DNA of 64,000 nucleotides, taken from the NCBI RefSeq assembly GCF_000007705.1, contig NC_005085.1:4101752-4165751 (forward strand). Reading direction: 5' to 3'. This document shows, piece by piece, positions 49,445 to 57,260 of this stretch (the stretch's first letter is position 1; each line of letters opens with the position of its first letter). The stretch is from Chromobacterium violaceum ATCC 12472 (GTDB lineage Bacteria; Pseudomonadota; Gammaproteobacteria; Burkholderiales; Chromobacteriaceae). Made by a program: the position numbers and the translations under genes. The notes below the pieces were generated by a model. The model made no database searches, was not told the origin of the DNA, and saw nothing but the letters and a program-made list of their open reading frames with translations.

Positions 49445-50254
49445 ATGAAGCTGCCGCGCATTGCCCTCTGCCTCGCCCTGATCCCCGCCCTCGCCCAATC
49501 CGCTCCGCTGAGCAAAGAGCACAAGATCCTGTTCTTCGGCAAGGACGACCGCGTGCTGGAAAAGCCCGAGCGCGCGCCCTGGCGCAGCGTGGGCCAGCTG
49601 GAAACCCGCTCCCGCACCATCTGCACCGGCACCCTGGTCGCCCCCGACGTGGTGCTGACCGCCGGCCATTGCTTCGTCGACGAGAAGGGACGCTTCGATC
49701 CCGCCACCAGCTTCACCGTCGGCCTGTGGGGCGACGAATACACGGCGCTGAGCCGCATACAGGAAGTGCAGGTGGACAAGGCCTTTCTCAAAGGCCTGAT
49801 CCGAAAGCGCGACGGCCTGTACATCCCGCCGCGCATCGCGCCGCGCGACTTCGCCTTCGTGCGGCTGGCCACGCCGCTGGGCAATAGCCAGGGCACGGTG
49901 CCGGTGTTCTCCGGCGACGCCCAGGCGCTGAAAGCGCTGTTGGCCAAGCAGAATTGGACCCTCACCCAGGGCGGCTACCCGGTGGACGACCAGCGCCACC
50001 TGCGCGCGCATCACGGCTGCAAGGCCACCGCGCTGCGCGAAGACGGCCGCCTGACCCACCGCTGCGACACGCTGGAAGGCAACAGCGGCTCGCCGATCTT
50101 CGTCATCGACGCCAAGGGCCAGGCCACCATCGTCGCGGTGCAGAGTTCGGCGCCGCCGGCAGCGCGCCGCAAGCTGGAAGACAATATGAGCGTGTCCGCG
50201 CCGGTGTTCCGGCAAGCGCTGCAGGCCTTCATCGCCAAATCCGCCAAGAAATGA
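49445..50254 (+). CDS. ydgD: Trypsin-like periplasmic serine protease, YdgD-like
   Basis: A secreted chymotrypsin-fold protease of 269 residues. The signal peptide ends near LAQSA. The catalytic triad is visible: His in VLTAGHCFVD, Asp in PRDFAFVRLA, and Ser in GNSGSPIFVID; CTGTLVAPDVV is the usual strand before it. It follows asr, the same neighbour order as asr-ydgD in E. coli. A job in processing Lys-rich Asr is an inference from position and trypsin-like fold, not proven by sequence. Confidence 0.85.
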   Translation: MKLPRIALCLALIPALAQSAPLSKEHKILFFGKDDRVLEKPERAPWRSVGQLETRSRTICTGTLVAPDVVLTAGHCFVDEKGRFDPATSFTVGLWGDEYTALSRIQEVQVDKAFLKGLIRKRDGLYIPPRIAPRDFAFVRLATPLGNSQGTVPVFSGDAQALKALLAKQNWTLTQGGYPVDDQRHLRAHHGCKATALREDGRLTHRCDTLEGNSGSPIFVIDAKGQATIVAVQSSAPPAARRKLEDNMSVSAPVFRQALQAFIAKSAKK

Positions 50255-50280
50255 AAAAGCCGCCCCGAGGCGGCTTTTTT
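50255..50280. terminator. Bidirectional terminator between ydgD and rph
   Basis: Stem AAAAGCCGCC/GGCGGCTTTT with a CCGA loop and six Ts; the A-run on the other side gives Ts for rph on the minus strand. Confidence 0.93.
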
Positions 50281-50308
50281 CTGTGCAACGGACTTCAAAC
50301 CCTGGGCT

Positions 50309-51025
50309 TCATACGTTCAGCGCCTGCCGCTGATGCGCCAGCAATTCGGCAATGCCCTTGCGCGCCAGCCCCAACATCGCCGCCATCTCCTCCTCGCTGA
50401 ACGGCTCGCCTTCGGCGGTGCCCTGCACTTCGACGAAGCGGCCGCTGCCGGTCATCACCACGTTCATATCGGTCTCGCAGTCGGAATCCTCCAGATAGTC
50501 CAGATCCAGCACCGGCTGACCCTTGTACACGCCCACCGACACCGCGGCGACCTGGTCGCGCAATGGGGTGGCGCTCAGCTTGCCGGCATCGATCAGCCCG
50601 CGGATCGCGTCGGCCAGCGCCACATAGGCGCCGGTGATGCTGGCGGTACGGGTGCCGCCGTCGGCCTGGATCACGTCGCAGTCGATGACGATCTGGCGCT
50701 CGCCCAGCTTGGCCAGATCGGTCACCGCGCGCAGCGAGCGGCCGATCAGACGCTGGATTTCCTGGGTGCGGCCGGACTGCTTGCCGGCGGCCGACTCGCG
50801 GCGCATGCGGCTGCCGGTGGAGCGCGGCAGCATGCCGTATTCGGCGGTCACCCAGCCCTGTCCCTTGCCCTTGAGAAAGGACGGCACCGTTTCCTCGACG
50901 CTGGCGGTGCAGATCACCTTGGTGTCGCCGAACTCCACCAGCACCGAACCCTCGGCGTGCTTGGTGTAAGAGCGGGTCAGACGCACGACGCGCATCGCGT
51001 CGGCACTACGTTGGGAAGGTCGCAT
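50309..51025 (-). CDS. rph: Ribonuclease PH
   Basis: Phosphorolytic 3'-5' exonuclease that trims tRNA 3' ends. It is 238 residues long, full length. It begins [18 protein letters not shown] and carries [16 protein letters not shown], the phosphate/RNA-contact Arg in STGSRMRRE, and [19 protein letters not shown]. The order rph then a PP2C phosphatase, kinase and divergent yicC resembles other betaproteobacteria. Confidence 0.97.
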   Translation of the reverse strand: MRPSQRSADAMRVVRLTRSYTKHAEGSVLVEFGDTKVICTASVEETVPSFLKGKGQGWVTAEYGMLPRSTGSRMRRESAAGKQSGRTQEIQRLIGRSLRAVTDLAKLGERQIVIDCDVIQADGGTRTASITGAYVALADAIRGLIDAGKLSATPLRDQVAAVSVGVYKGQPVLDLDYLEDSDCETDMNVVMTGSGRFVEVQGTAEGEPFSEEEMAAMLGLARKGIAELLAHQRQALNV

Positions 51026-51077
51026 GATGGCCCTGGGGATAAAGAAGATCGACGGCGATTATAACAGCCGCCCGCGC

Positions 51078-51956
51078 TCAGCTGTCCTTGTCCACCTGGC
51101 TGGCCAGGATTTCCTGGTGCATGGTCGCCAGGTTGGACTCCAGGATCAGCCGGCCGGCCTTTTGCGGCGGCGTCTTTTCGGTATCCAGCACGTCGTCGCG
51201 CTCGCCCAGCTCCAGGCTATCCTCCAGCAGCGTCACCGCCACCGCCGACAGATTGTCGCCGCCGTTGCCGGCGCGCCGCTCCGCCACATTGATCAGCGCC
51301 GGCATCACCTGGTTGACGCTGCGCCCGGCGAACACCTTTTCCAGCTCGGCGTCCTGCACTTGCGACCACAAGCCGTCGGTGCACAACAGAATGGAACACC
51401 CCGGGCCGATTACCTGCCGCTCGCCGATGTCGATGTCGGGCTCGCCCGCGGCGCCCAGGCAGTTGTAGATCTTGTTGCGTTCGGGATGGGTCTTGGCGCC
51501 CTCCTCGGTCAGCAGGCCCTGGTCTATCAGCCGCTGCACCTGGGAATGGTCGCGCGAGCGAAGCCTCAGCCCGCCGCCGTCGAGCAGGTACAGCCGCGAA
51601 TCCCCGACATGGCACCAATACAGCTGGCCGTGCTGCAGGATGGCCACCACCACCGTGGTGCTCGGCACATCGGGCAGCCGGTGGTCGGCCGCATACTCCA
51701 GGATCACTTGGTGCACCGAACTGATGGCGTTCACCAGGAAACGGTTGGGGTGGCTGATCGTAGGCGTCGCCTGCTGGTAGAACAGTTCGCTGAGCAGGTC
51801 CACCGTGATCTGGGCGGCCACCTCGCCGCGCATGTGCCCGCCCATGCCGTCGGCCATCACCAGCATCACCGCCTCGCGCGAATGGGCGATGGCCAGCCGG
51901 TCCTGGTTATAGCTGCGCCCGCCGATCCGGCTTTCCTGAAAGATGGACAGTTTCAT
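51078..51956 (-). CDS. PP2C-type protein serine/threonine phosphatase
   Basis: Metal-dependent phosphatase, 292 residues. Motifs with the metal-binding Asps are visible: SYNQDR, VMADGMGGHMRGE, CHVGDSRLYLLDGG, LCTDGLW and GGDNLSAVAV. About 45 residues after the domain form a charged tail with no recognised motif. The ATG overlaps the kinase stop as ATGA, so the two are coupled and probably act on the same substrates. Confidence 0.93.
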   Translation of the reverse strand: MKLSIFQESRIGGRSYNQDRLAIAHSREAVMLVMADGMGGHMRGEVAAQITVDLLSELFYQQATPTISHPNRFLVNAISSVHQVILEYAADHRLPDVPSTTVVVAILQHGQLYWCHVGDSRLYLLDGGGLRLRSRDHSQVQRLIDQGLLTEEGAKTHPERNKIYNCLGAAGEPDIDIGERQVIGPGCSILLCTDGLWSQVQDAELEKVFAGRSVNQVMPALINVAERRAGNGGDNLSAVAVTLLEDSLELGERDDVLDTEKTPPQKAGRLILESNLATMHQEILASQVDKDS

Positions 51957-52927
51957 TCCGACCCCTCTCGATGCCGGCCACCGGCCAGCCCCTTGATCCA
52001 GCCGACCAGGCGGCTGCCCTCTCCCGCAGGCGGGCGTTCCGGCTGGCTGTATTCCGTCTGCTGCAGGCTCTTCTGGATTTCCAGCACCGACGCCGGCCTC
52101 AGGTTGGGCTCCAGCGACAGGCAACGATCGCACAAGCCGGTCAACTCGCGCGAATACCGGTGGCGGAAAACCTGGCTGGCCGGCGCCAACAGATCCTGCT
52201 CGCACCGCTCTCTCGACGGCTGCGGCGTAGCGCCGCCCATGCAGACATACAGACAGGCGCCGATCGCGTAGATATCGGTCCACGGTCCAAGCGGCTGGCT
52301 TTTGTCGTACTGCTCCGGCGCGGCGAAACCCGGCGTGTACATCGCGGCGAAATGCTTGTCCTGCCGCGCCAGGGTCTGCCTCGACGCGCCGAAATCCAGC
52401 AGCAGCGGCACGCCGTTGCGCCGCAGATAGATATTGGCAGGCTTGATGTCCAGATGCAGCAAGCGACGGCTGTGCACCTCCCTCAAACCGGACAGCAGGG
52501 CCGCGAACCACTTGCGGATCAGCCTCTCCTCCATCCGCCCCCCGGCCAGCTCCAGCTCGCGCCCCAGCGAGCGGCCATCGGCATACTCCATCACCATGTA
52601 GACCGTCTGATTCGCGCGGAAGAAATTGCTCACCCGCACCACCGCTGGATGGGAAATGCCGGACAGCACCCGGCCTTCCTCGAAAAAACACTTCAACCCC
52701 AGGTTGAAGGCATCCCGGTCCAAGTCGTGCGGCACCGTCACCCCGCCGTCGTCCTTGCGCTCGGCCAGGTTGCGCGGCAGGTATTCCTTGATGGCGAACT
52801 TGCGGTCGTCGTCATCCAAAGCCAGATACACGACGCTGAAACCGCCCATCGACAGTTGTCGCACGATCGTGTATTCGGCGAGCCGGTAGCCTGCCGGAAG
52901 CGGGGTCTGCTTGCTGGATTGAGTCAT
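51953..52927 (-). CDS. Eukaryotic-type serine/threonine protein kinase
   Basis: Soluble Hanks-type kinase, 324 residues. Seen: Gly loop LSMGGFSVVYLA, catalytic Lys in KFAIKEYLP, HRD-like LHLDIKPANIYL (His-Leu-Asp replaces His-Arg-Asp), DFGAS, and APE-like FAAPEQYD. No membrane helix or sensor domain follows the kinase domain. Its partner phosphatase overlaps it. HLD in place of HRD often marks kinases not regulated by activation-loop phosphorylation; that is a family generalisation. Confidence 0.93.
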   Translation of the reverse strand: MTQSSKQTPLPAGYRLAEYTIVRQLSMGGFSVVYLALDDDDRKFAIKEYLPRNLAERKDDGGVTVPHDLDRDAFNLGLKCFFEEGRVLSGISHPAVVRVSNFFRANQTVYMVMEYADGRSLGRELELAGGRMEERLIRKWFAALLSGLREVHSRRLLHLDIKPANIYLRRNGVPLLLDFGASRQTLARQDKHFAAMYTPGFAAPEQYDKSQPLGPWTDIYAIGACLYVCMGGATPQPSRERCEQDLLAPASQVFRHRYSRELTGLCDRCLSLEPNLRPASVLEIQKSLQQTEYSQPERPPAGEGSRLVGWIKGLAGGRHREGSE

Positions 52928-53022
52928 CGGATGGCAGTTGTTATAGTGTTCACTGGCCCTGAATTGAGCTTAGCAAAGCAATTCGGGCCCAGCATTCGAA
53001 AATACCGATACAGGAGCTCCGC

Positions 53023-53889
53023 ATGATATTGAGCATGACCGGCTTCGCCGCCGCCACCCGGGAATTCCCTGGCGGCATGTTGAGCCTGGAAGTCCGCGCC
53101 GTCAATCACCGTTACCTGGACGTGCAGATGCGCTTGCCGGAAGAGCTGCGCATCATCGAACCCCAGCTGCGCGAGCAGATCGCCGCCCGCGTCACCCGCG
53201 GCAAGCTGGAATGCCGCGTCGGCCTCAACCAGGTGGACAGCGCCGCCCCCACGCTGGAAGTGAACCAGGCCTTCCTCGCCCGCCTGCTGGAAGTCTCCCG
53301 CGACGTGCAAAAACAGTGCGGCGAAGGCAAGGGACTGTCGGTCGGCGAACTGATGCGCTGGCCCGGCGTGCTGAAGAGCAACGAGCTGGCGCCGGAAGTG
53401 CTGCACCAGCTGTGCCTGGACGCGCTGCAAACCGCGCTGGCCGACTTCAACGCCTCGCGCGGCCGCGAGGGCGAAAAGCTGAAGGCCGTGCTGATCGAGC
53501 GCATCGAGGCGATGGAAGCCATCGTCGCCGCGATCAAACCCAAGCTGCCGCAAATCCTGGAAAACTACATGGCCAAACTGTCCGGCCGCCTGCAGGAGGC
53601 GCTGGGCAGCGTCGATGAAGACCGCTTGAAACAGGAATTCGCGCTGTTCGCGCAGAAGATAGACGTGGACGAGGAACTGTCGCGCCTGACCACCCACCTC
53701 TCAGAAGTGCGACGCATCCTGAAATCCGGCGGCCAATCCGGCAAGCGCCTGGACTTCCTGATGCAGGAGCTGAACCGCGAAGCCAACACCCTGGGCTCCA
53801 AGTCGGTCTCCACCGACACCACCCAGGCCTCGGTGGAGCTGAAAGTGCTGATCGAGCAGATGCGCGAGCAAATTCAAAACATAGAGTAA
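53023..53889 (+). CDS. yicC: YicC-family endoribonuclease
   Basis: YicC proteins are conserved hexameric RNases implicated in small-RNA turnover. It is 288 residues long, full length, starting MILSMTGFAAATREFPGG, with the conserved C-terminus SGKRLDFLMQELNREANTLGSK and KVLIEQMREQIQNIE. In proteobacteria it is usually followed by gmk; here the integrated element begins instead. Confidence 0.96.
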   Translation: MILSMTGFAAATREFPGGMLSLEVRAVNHRYLDVQMRLPEELRIIEPQLREQIAARVTRGKLECRVGLNQVDSAAPTLEVNQAFLARLLEVSRDVQKQCGEGKGLSVGELMRWPGVLKSNELAPEVLHQLCLDALQTALADFNASRGREGEKLKAVLIERIEAMEAIVAAIKPKLPQILENYMAKLSGRLQEALGSVDEDRLKQEFALFAQKIDVDEELSRLTTHLSEVRRILKSGGQSGKRLDFLMQELNREANTLGSKSVSTDTTQASVELKVLIEQMREQIQNIE

Positions 53890-53898
53890 GCATTCACT

Positions 53899-53980
53899 AC
53901 GTGTCACAACGTGTCAGCGAAACCACAAAAGCCCCGTCAACCGGGGCTTTCTTCATTTCATAACGTGTCACTACGTGTCA
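53899..53980. repeat. Two pairs of ACGTGTCA direct repeats around the yicC terminator
   Basis: ACGTGTCA at 53899-53906, 53909-53916, 53963-53970 and 53973-53980. Within each pair the start-to-start distance is exactly 10 bases, one helical turn. A fifth copy is at 56709-56716 just before the alpA-like gene. They look like arm-type integrase sites or directionality-factor sites. Confidence 0.75.
53928..53950 (+). terminator. Intrinsic terminator after yicC
   Basis: Stem AAAGCCCCG/CGGGGCTTT with loop TCAAC, then CTTC. It lies between the two ACGTGTCA pairs. Confidence 0.85.
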
Positions 53981-54000
53981 ACAAAGCGCATACTTACCGT

Positions 54001-54052
54001 GTACCCAAGGGTGTACCCTAGGCGTTTTTCGCAGGGGCGTTTGGGTACACCC
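54001..54052. repeat. GTGTACCC repeats upstream of the integrase
   Basis: GTGTACCC at 54001-54008 and 54013-54020, and the inverted copy GGGTACAC at 54045-54052. The outer arms GTGTACCCAA and TTGGGTACAC are perfect 10-base inverted repeats. They end about 80 bases before the integrase start and could be core-type binding sites or its operator. Confidence 0.7.
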
Positions 54053-54132
54053 CCTCTATTCGCTGTTCAGATTTTTCCCGATCCAGCAGCGGTGCGGGTT
54101 TAAGGGGGCTACTCAGTATTCGAGGTGCAAAC

Positions 54133-55404
54133 ATGGGCAAGCTGACCGACATGCAGATCAAGGCCTGGATCAAGGCCGGGGAACGATTCGAGGGCCGCGG
54201 CGACGGTGATGGGCTCTGGCTGCGCTTCCGCGAGAATGACAAGGTGCCGGTCTGGCGCTACCGCTACAAGTTCGCCGGCAAGTCCCGCACCATGCAGATC
54301 GGCAGCTACGCAGAGTTGTCGCTTGCCAAAGCCAGAGAAGCCGTCAAATCCCTCTCCGCCCGCGTGGCGCTGGGCCATGATGTTGCCGCGGAGAAGCAGG
54401 AGAAAAAGTCCGCAGCCCTGGCCAAGATCGAGGAAGAGAAGAACGCCGTCACCATGTTGGCGCTGGCGAATGAGTACTACGAGCGGATGATCCTGGGCCG
54501 CTGGAAGCACCCGGACATCGTGCGGCGCCGGATCGACAAAGACATCGGCCCCATGCTGGGCAAGATGAAGGTAGAGGACATCAAGCCCCGCCACATCGAC
54601 GACATGCTGCAGACCATCGTCAAGCGCGGCGCGCCTACCATCGCCAACGACGTGCTGCGCTGGACCCGCCGCATGTTCGACTACGCCATCAAGCGCCACA
54701 TCATCGAGATCAACCCGGCCAGCGCCTTCGATCTGGGCGACGCCGGTGGCAAGGAAGAGGCCCGCGAGCGCGCGCTGAGCCGCGACGAGCTGGCCAAGCT
54801 GTTCCAGGCCATGAAGCTAGCCCGCGGCTTCAGCGTGGAAAACGACCTCGCCATCCGCCTGCTGCTGTTGCTCTGCGTCCGCAAGATGGAGCTGTGCGCC
54901 GCGCGCAAGGAAGAGTTCGACTTGCCGGCCGGCGTCTGGCACCTGCCAGGCGAGCGCAGCAAGACCGGCAAGCCTATCGACATCCCCTTGCCCGCCTTGG
55001 CGGTGGAATGGCTGCAGCAGCTGTTCGACCTGGCCGGCCCCAGCGCCTGGCTGCTGCCGGCCCGCAAGATGCAGCACCGCATGGTGCCGCACATCCACGA
55101 GGGCACCATCGGCACCGCACTGGGCAAGGTTAAGCCGCACATGCCGGACGTGGCGGCCTTCACCATCCACGACCTGCGCCGCACCGCGCGCACCCACCTG
55201 GCGGAATTGGGCGTCGACCCGGTGGTGGCCGAGCGCTGCCTGAATCACAAGATCAAGGGCGTGGAAGGCATCTACAACCGTCACGACTACTTCAACGAGC
55301 GCCGCGACGCCCTGAACAAGTGGGCCGGGCTGCTTGATGCCCTGGACAAGGGAGAGGCCTACAACGTGACGCCAATTACCAAGGGTCGGATCAAGACGGC
55401 CTGA
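54133..55404 (+). CDS. int: P4-type tyrosine integrase
   Basis: Site-specific recombinase that inserts and excises the element. It is 423 residues long. The N-terminal DUF4102-type domain (about 1-90) has GDGDGLWLRFREN and ARVALGHDVAAEKQ. A core-binding domain follows, then the catalytic domain with Arg250 (CVRKMEL), Lys in RSKTGKPIDIPL, His346/Arg349 (HDLRRTAR), His in CLNHKIKGVEG, and nucleophile Tyr381 (IYNRHDY). Upstream repeats are probably its own sites. It reads away from yicC into the element. Confidence 0.96.
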   Translation: MGKLTDMQIKAWIKAGERFEGRGDGDGLWLRFRENDKVPVWRYRYKFAGKSRTMQIGSYAELSLAKAREAVKSLSARVALGHDVAAEKQEKKSAALAKIEEEKNAVTMLALANEYYERMILGRWKHPDIVRRRIDKDIGPMLGKMKVEDIKPRHIDDMLQTIVKRGAPTIANDVLRWTRRMFDYAIKRHIIEINPASAFDLGDAGGKEEARERALSRDELAKLFQAMKLARGFSVENDLAIRLLLLLCVRKMELCAARKEEFDLPAGVWHLPGERSKTGKPIDIPLPALAVEWLQQLFDLAGPSAWLLPARKMQHRMVPHIHEGTIGTALGKVKPHMPDVAAFTIHDLRRTARTHLAELGVDPVVAERCLNHKIKGVEGIYNRHDYFNERRDALNKWAGLLDALDKGEAYNVTPITKGRIKTA

Positions 55405-55505
55405 CACCAGCTTTGCCACGCCTAGATCGGCCAATCGAAAAGCGGGAAACCCTGCCCGCCTGGCGCGGCAACCCATTCTCAGGGTTGCGCAAAGGGAGCG
55501 CATGA

Positions 55506-56558
55506 ATGACTATTCACGAGTCAGTCCTTGCAACACTTAATAAATGGAACATAGACCTAAGTGATTTCGCAAATATAGAACCAGGCAAATGGAACGGGCA
55601 AGAATATTGCAAAACAACAAAATCAATCAAAGAAAGAATAAAAGCAGAGAAAATAAACAACATAGGCCTATATGCAATACTATTCTCAGCAGAGATATTT
55701 GAGAACACGGCAAAGATCACTAATAAGGATGATGAGCTCATAAGCCTAAAGCAATGGCTTGATCGTTCACTCTCATTCTCTCTGAAGCACTTTTTATTTC
55801 TTCCGGAAAATGCTGCCAATGTGGAAAAATGGCAACCCATTAATGGAAAACCATCAGATCTAGCTCTAGTATCAGAAGAAATAGCAGAGCAGTTTTCGCT
55901 TGATTTACATTGCTCCTCTGATGATGCTGCTCTAGGCATACCATTTTTCACCAAAAATGATAATAATGACTTTTTGCCTTTACTACCCAACTCAAAGCTT
56001 CATAAAGCAATAACATCACTACATTACCTTGGCAGTGACCTTACCCTTAATCACATTCCAAATTGGATCGAAAAGGCTTATTTTCGACCATATGACCGCA
56101 GCCTCTTTCTGGACATGATGGGAAACAATCCAGAAGATGAATCTCGGCTAGAGCTTTATTTCTCATGCCTAAAGCATAAGCATGGAGAAAAGGCTGGCAC
56201 ATTGACCTCGCCGGAGAGAATTACTAGTACGCTATCCGACGAGCTATCGGTAGCGCGTAGAGAATCGGAAAAATATCGCCAAGAAATAGAAGAGTTAAGG
56301 TCGGAAATCAACAATACAACTTGTACGCCCCTGCCACCACTTGTTCAAATAGCCATGGACATTTTCCGTATCCATTGGCACAGCCAGCTTACTCCTCAAG
56401 ATGATGTCCGGTCTCGAGCCAATCAAGAGGCGATAGTTAAAAACCTGAAGGAAAAGTACCCCGGCATGACGGACGCTATCGCGAAAGCCATCGACAAGGT
56501 AGCCTCCCCAATTGATAGAGACCCTAGAAATGCAAGCGGAAAGTACCGCTTGCGCTAA
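55506..56558 (+). CDS. Unknown AT-rich cargo protein next to the integrase
   Basis: A 350-residue protein that I do not recognise. Base composition is markedly AT-rich compared with everything around it, with many AAA, AAT and ATA codons, pointing to separate acquisition. No signal peptide or membrane helix. Residues about 245-268 (SVARRESEKYRQEIEELRSE) predict a short coiled coil, followed by a C-terminal helical segment (KNLKEKYPGMTDAIAKAIDK) that resembles small DNA-binding or oligomerisation tails of prophage cargo proteins. AGGGAG lies 7 bases before ATG 55506. Position between int and alpA is a common spot for defence or fitness genes, but nothing in the sequence proves a function. Confidence 0.8.
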   Translation: MTIHESVLATLNKWNIDLSDFANIEPGKWNGQEYCKTTKSIKERIKAEKINNIGLYAILFSAEIFENTAKITNKDDELISLKQWLDRSLSFSLKHFLFLPENAANVEKWQPINGKPSDLALVSEEIAEQFSLDLHCSSDDAALGIPFFTKNDNNDFLPLLPNSKLHKAITSLHYLGSDLTLNHIPNWIEKAYFRPYDRSLFLDMMGNNPEDESRLELYFSCLKHKHGEKAGTLTSPERITSTLSDELSVARRESEKYRQEIEELRSEINNTTCTPLPPLVQIAMDIFRIHWHSQLTPQDDVRSRANQEAIVKNLKEKYPGMTDAIAKAIDKVASPIDRDPRNASGKYRLR

Positions 56559-56575
56559 TTTGATAGACGGCGCCA

Positions 56576-56629
56576 ACCCTCAGGGAAAACTCTCTTATGG
56601 CTACAAGGTTTCTACATAACCCTGAGGGT
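56576..56629. repeat. Perfect 10-base inverted repeat after the cargo gene
   Basis: ACCCTCAGGG (56576-56585) and CCCTGAGGGT (56620-56629), 34 bases apart. The right arm overlaps a palindrome ACCCTGAGGGT (56619-56629), and another related palindrome, CCCTAGGG, follows at 56667-56673. There is no T-run. Together they suggest an operator cluster upstream of alpA. Confidence 0.6.
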
Positions 56630-56730
56630 AGATATTTCCCTACCCCTCAGCCCTTTTAGTATTGCCCCTAGGGTAATCTCATGCGCTTTCATTTGACCGT
56701 CAACCACGACGTGTCATAAGGAATCGCAAC

Positions 56731-56961
56731 ATGCCACCCCATGTCATCACACTCCCTGAAACCGGCTACATTCGTCAGCCTCTACTGGTCGGTGAGGCCA
56801 AGTCCGGCAAGCCTGGCATCCTGCCATTCTCAGTCTCAACATTATGGCGCCGCGTCCGCGCCGGCACTTTTCCCGCCCCTATCAAGCTGTCCGATCGTGT
56901 TACCGCCTGGAAAGCTGAGGACATACGCGAGTGGCTGGACAGCCAGAACCGTGCGGCATGA
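56731..56961 (+). CDS. AlpA-family transcriptional regulator / excisionase-like protein
   Basis: A 76-residue MerR-like winged helix. Core FSVSTLWRRVRAGTFPAPIKL then VTAWKAEDIREWLDSQ is diagnostic of AlpA/Vis/Cox small regulators, which control integrase expression and excision in P4-like elements. The ATG is at 56731; one ACGTGTCA copy lies 15 bases before it, consistent with self-regulation if the protein binds that motif. An inverted near-copy (TGACACGC) lies just after the stop. Confidence 0.9.
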   Translation: MPPHVITLPETGYIRQPLLVGEAKSGKPGILPFSVSTLWRRVRAGTFPAPIKLSDRVTAWKAEDIREWLDSQNRAA

Positions 56962-57053
56962 GGTGACACGCAATGACACTTGCCACCCCACACCAGCCGC
57001 GCCATAATTCCCTTGTGCTGGTCAATCCCAGCGCCAGGCTTGGCGGCCTGTTA

Positions 57054-57090
57054 GACTCAAGGCGGATTGCCGCCATATGCGGCATTTTTT
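57054..57090 (+). promoter_or_regulatory. Terminator/antiterminator switch with a C4-type target site
   Basis: GACTCAAGG (57054-57062) is complementary to the loop of the RNA at 57127-57207. Immediately after it, GGCGG-ATTG-CCGCC (57061-57074) competes with the intrinsic terminator TGCCGC-CATAT-GCGGCA-TTTTTT (57068-57090). Pairing of the antisense RNA could therefore favour termination. Confidence 0.65.
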
Positions 57091-57119
57091 ATGTCCGTCA
57101 ATTGCCATTGGTGCGCCCT

Positions 57120-57225
57120 TTTCTATGGGCTGGCCATGGCAGGAGCGTGCTTGCACGCGCCGGTCACCTTGAGTCCCGGTCCGCCAATCCTGCCATTGTG
57201 CCAGCCCACCCCGCTTGGCGGCGGG
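57120..57225 (+). ncRNA. C4/CI-like antisense immunity RNA
   Basis: Closing stem: GGGCTGG and ATGGCAGGA (57127-57133, 57136-57144) pair with CCAGCCC and TCCTGCCAT (57201-57207, 57188-57196). Inside are two hairpins: GCGTG-CTTG-CACGC (57145-57158) and CCGG-loop-CCGG (57160-57179), whose loop exposes CCTTGAGTC (57167-57175). That loop is complementary to GACTCAAGG at 57054-57062 and at 57241-57249, the latter overlapping the ribosome site of the next gene. This is the layout of phage P1 C4 and P4 CI RNAs. A GC hairpin at 57210-57225 may form the 3' end. The open frame through it containing FYGLAMAG is probably not translated. Confidence 0.75.
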
Positions 57226-57260
57226 AGGCTGGTGAAACCAGACTCAAGGAGACATGCACC

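Noticed and set aside
53899-53980. CRISPR array
   Set aside because: The repeated unit is only 8 bases with 2-base and 46-base gaps; there are no spacers of regular length and no cas genes.
53890-54132. tRNA or tmRNA gene as the integration site
   Set aside because: No cloverleaf or CCA-terminated acceptor could be formed; the hairpin there is the yicC terminator.
56973-57260. N-terminal extension of the 57261 gene
   Set aside because: The extension crosses the terminator and RNA; the ribosome site at 57245-57251 supports ATG 57261.
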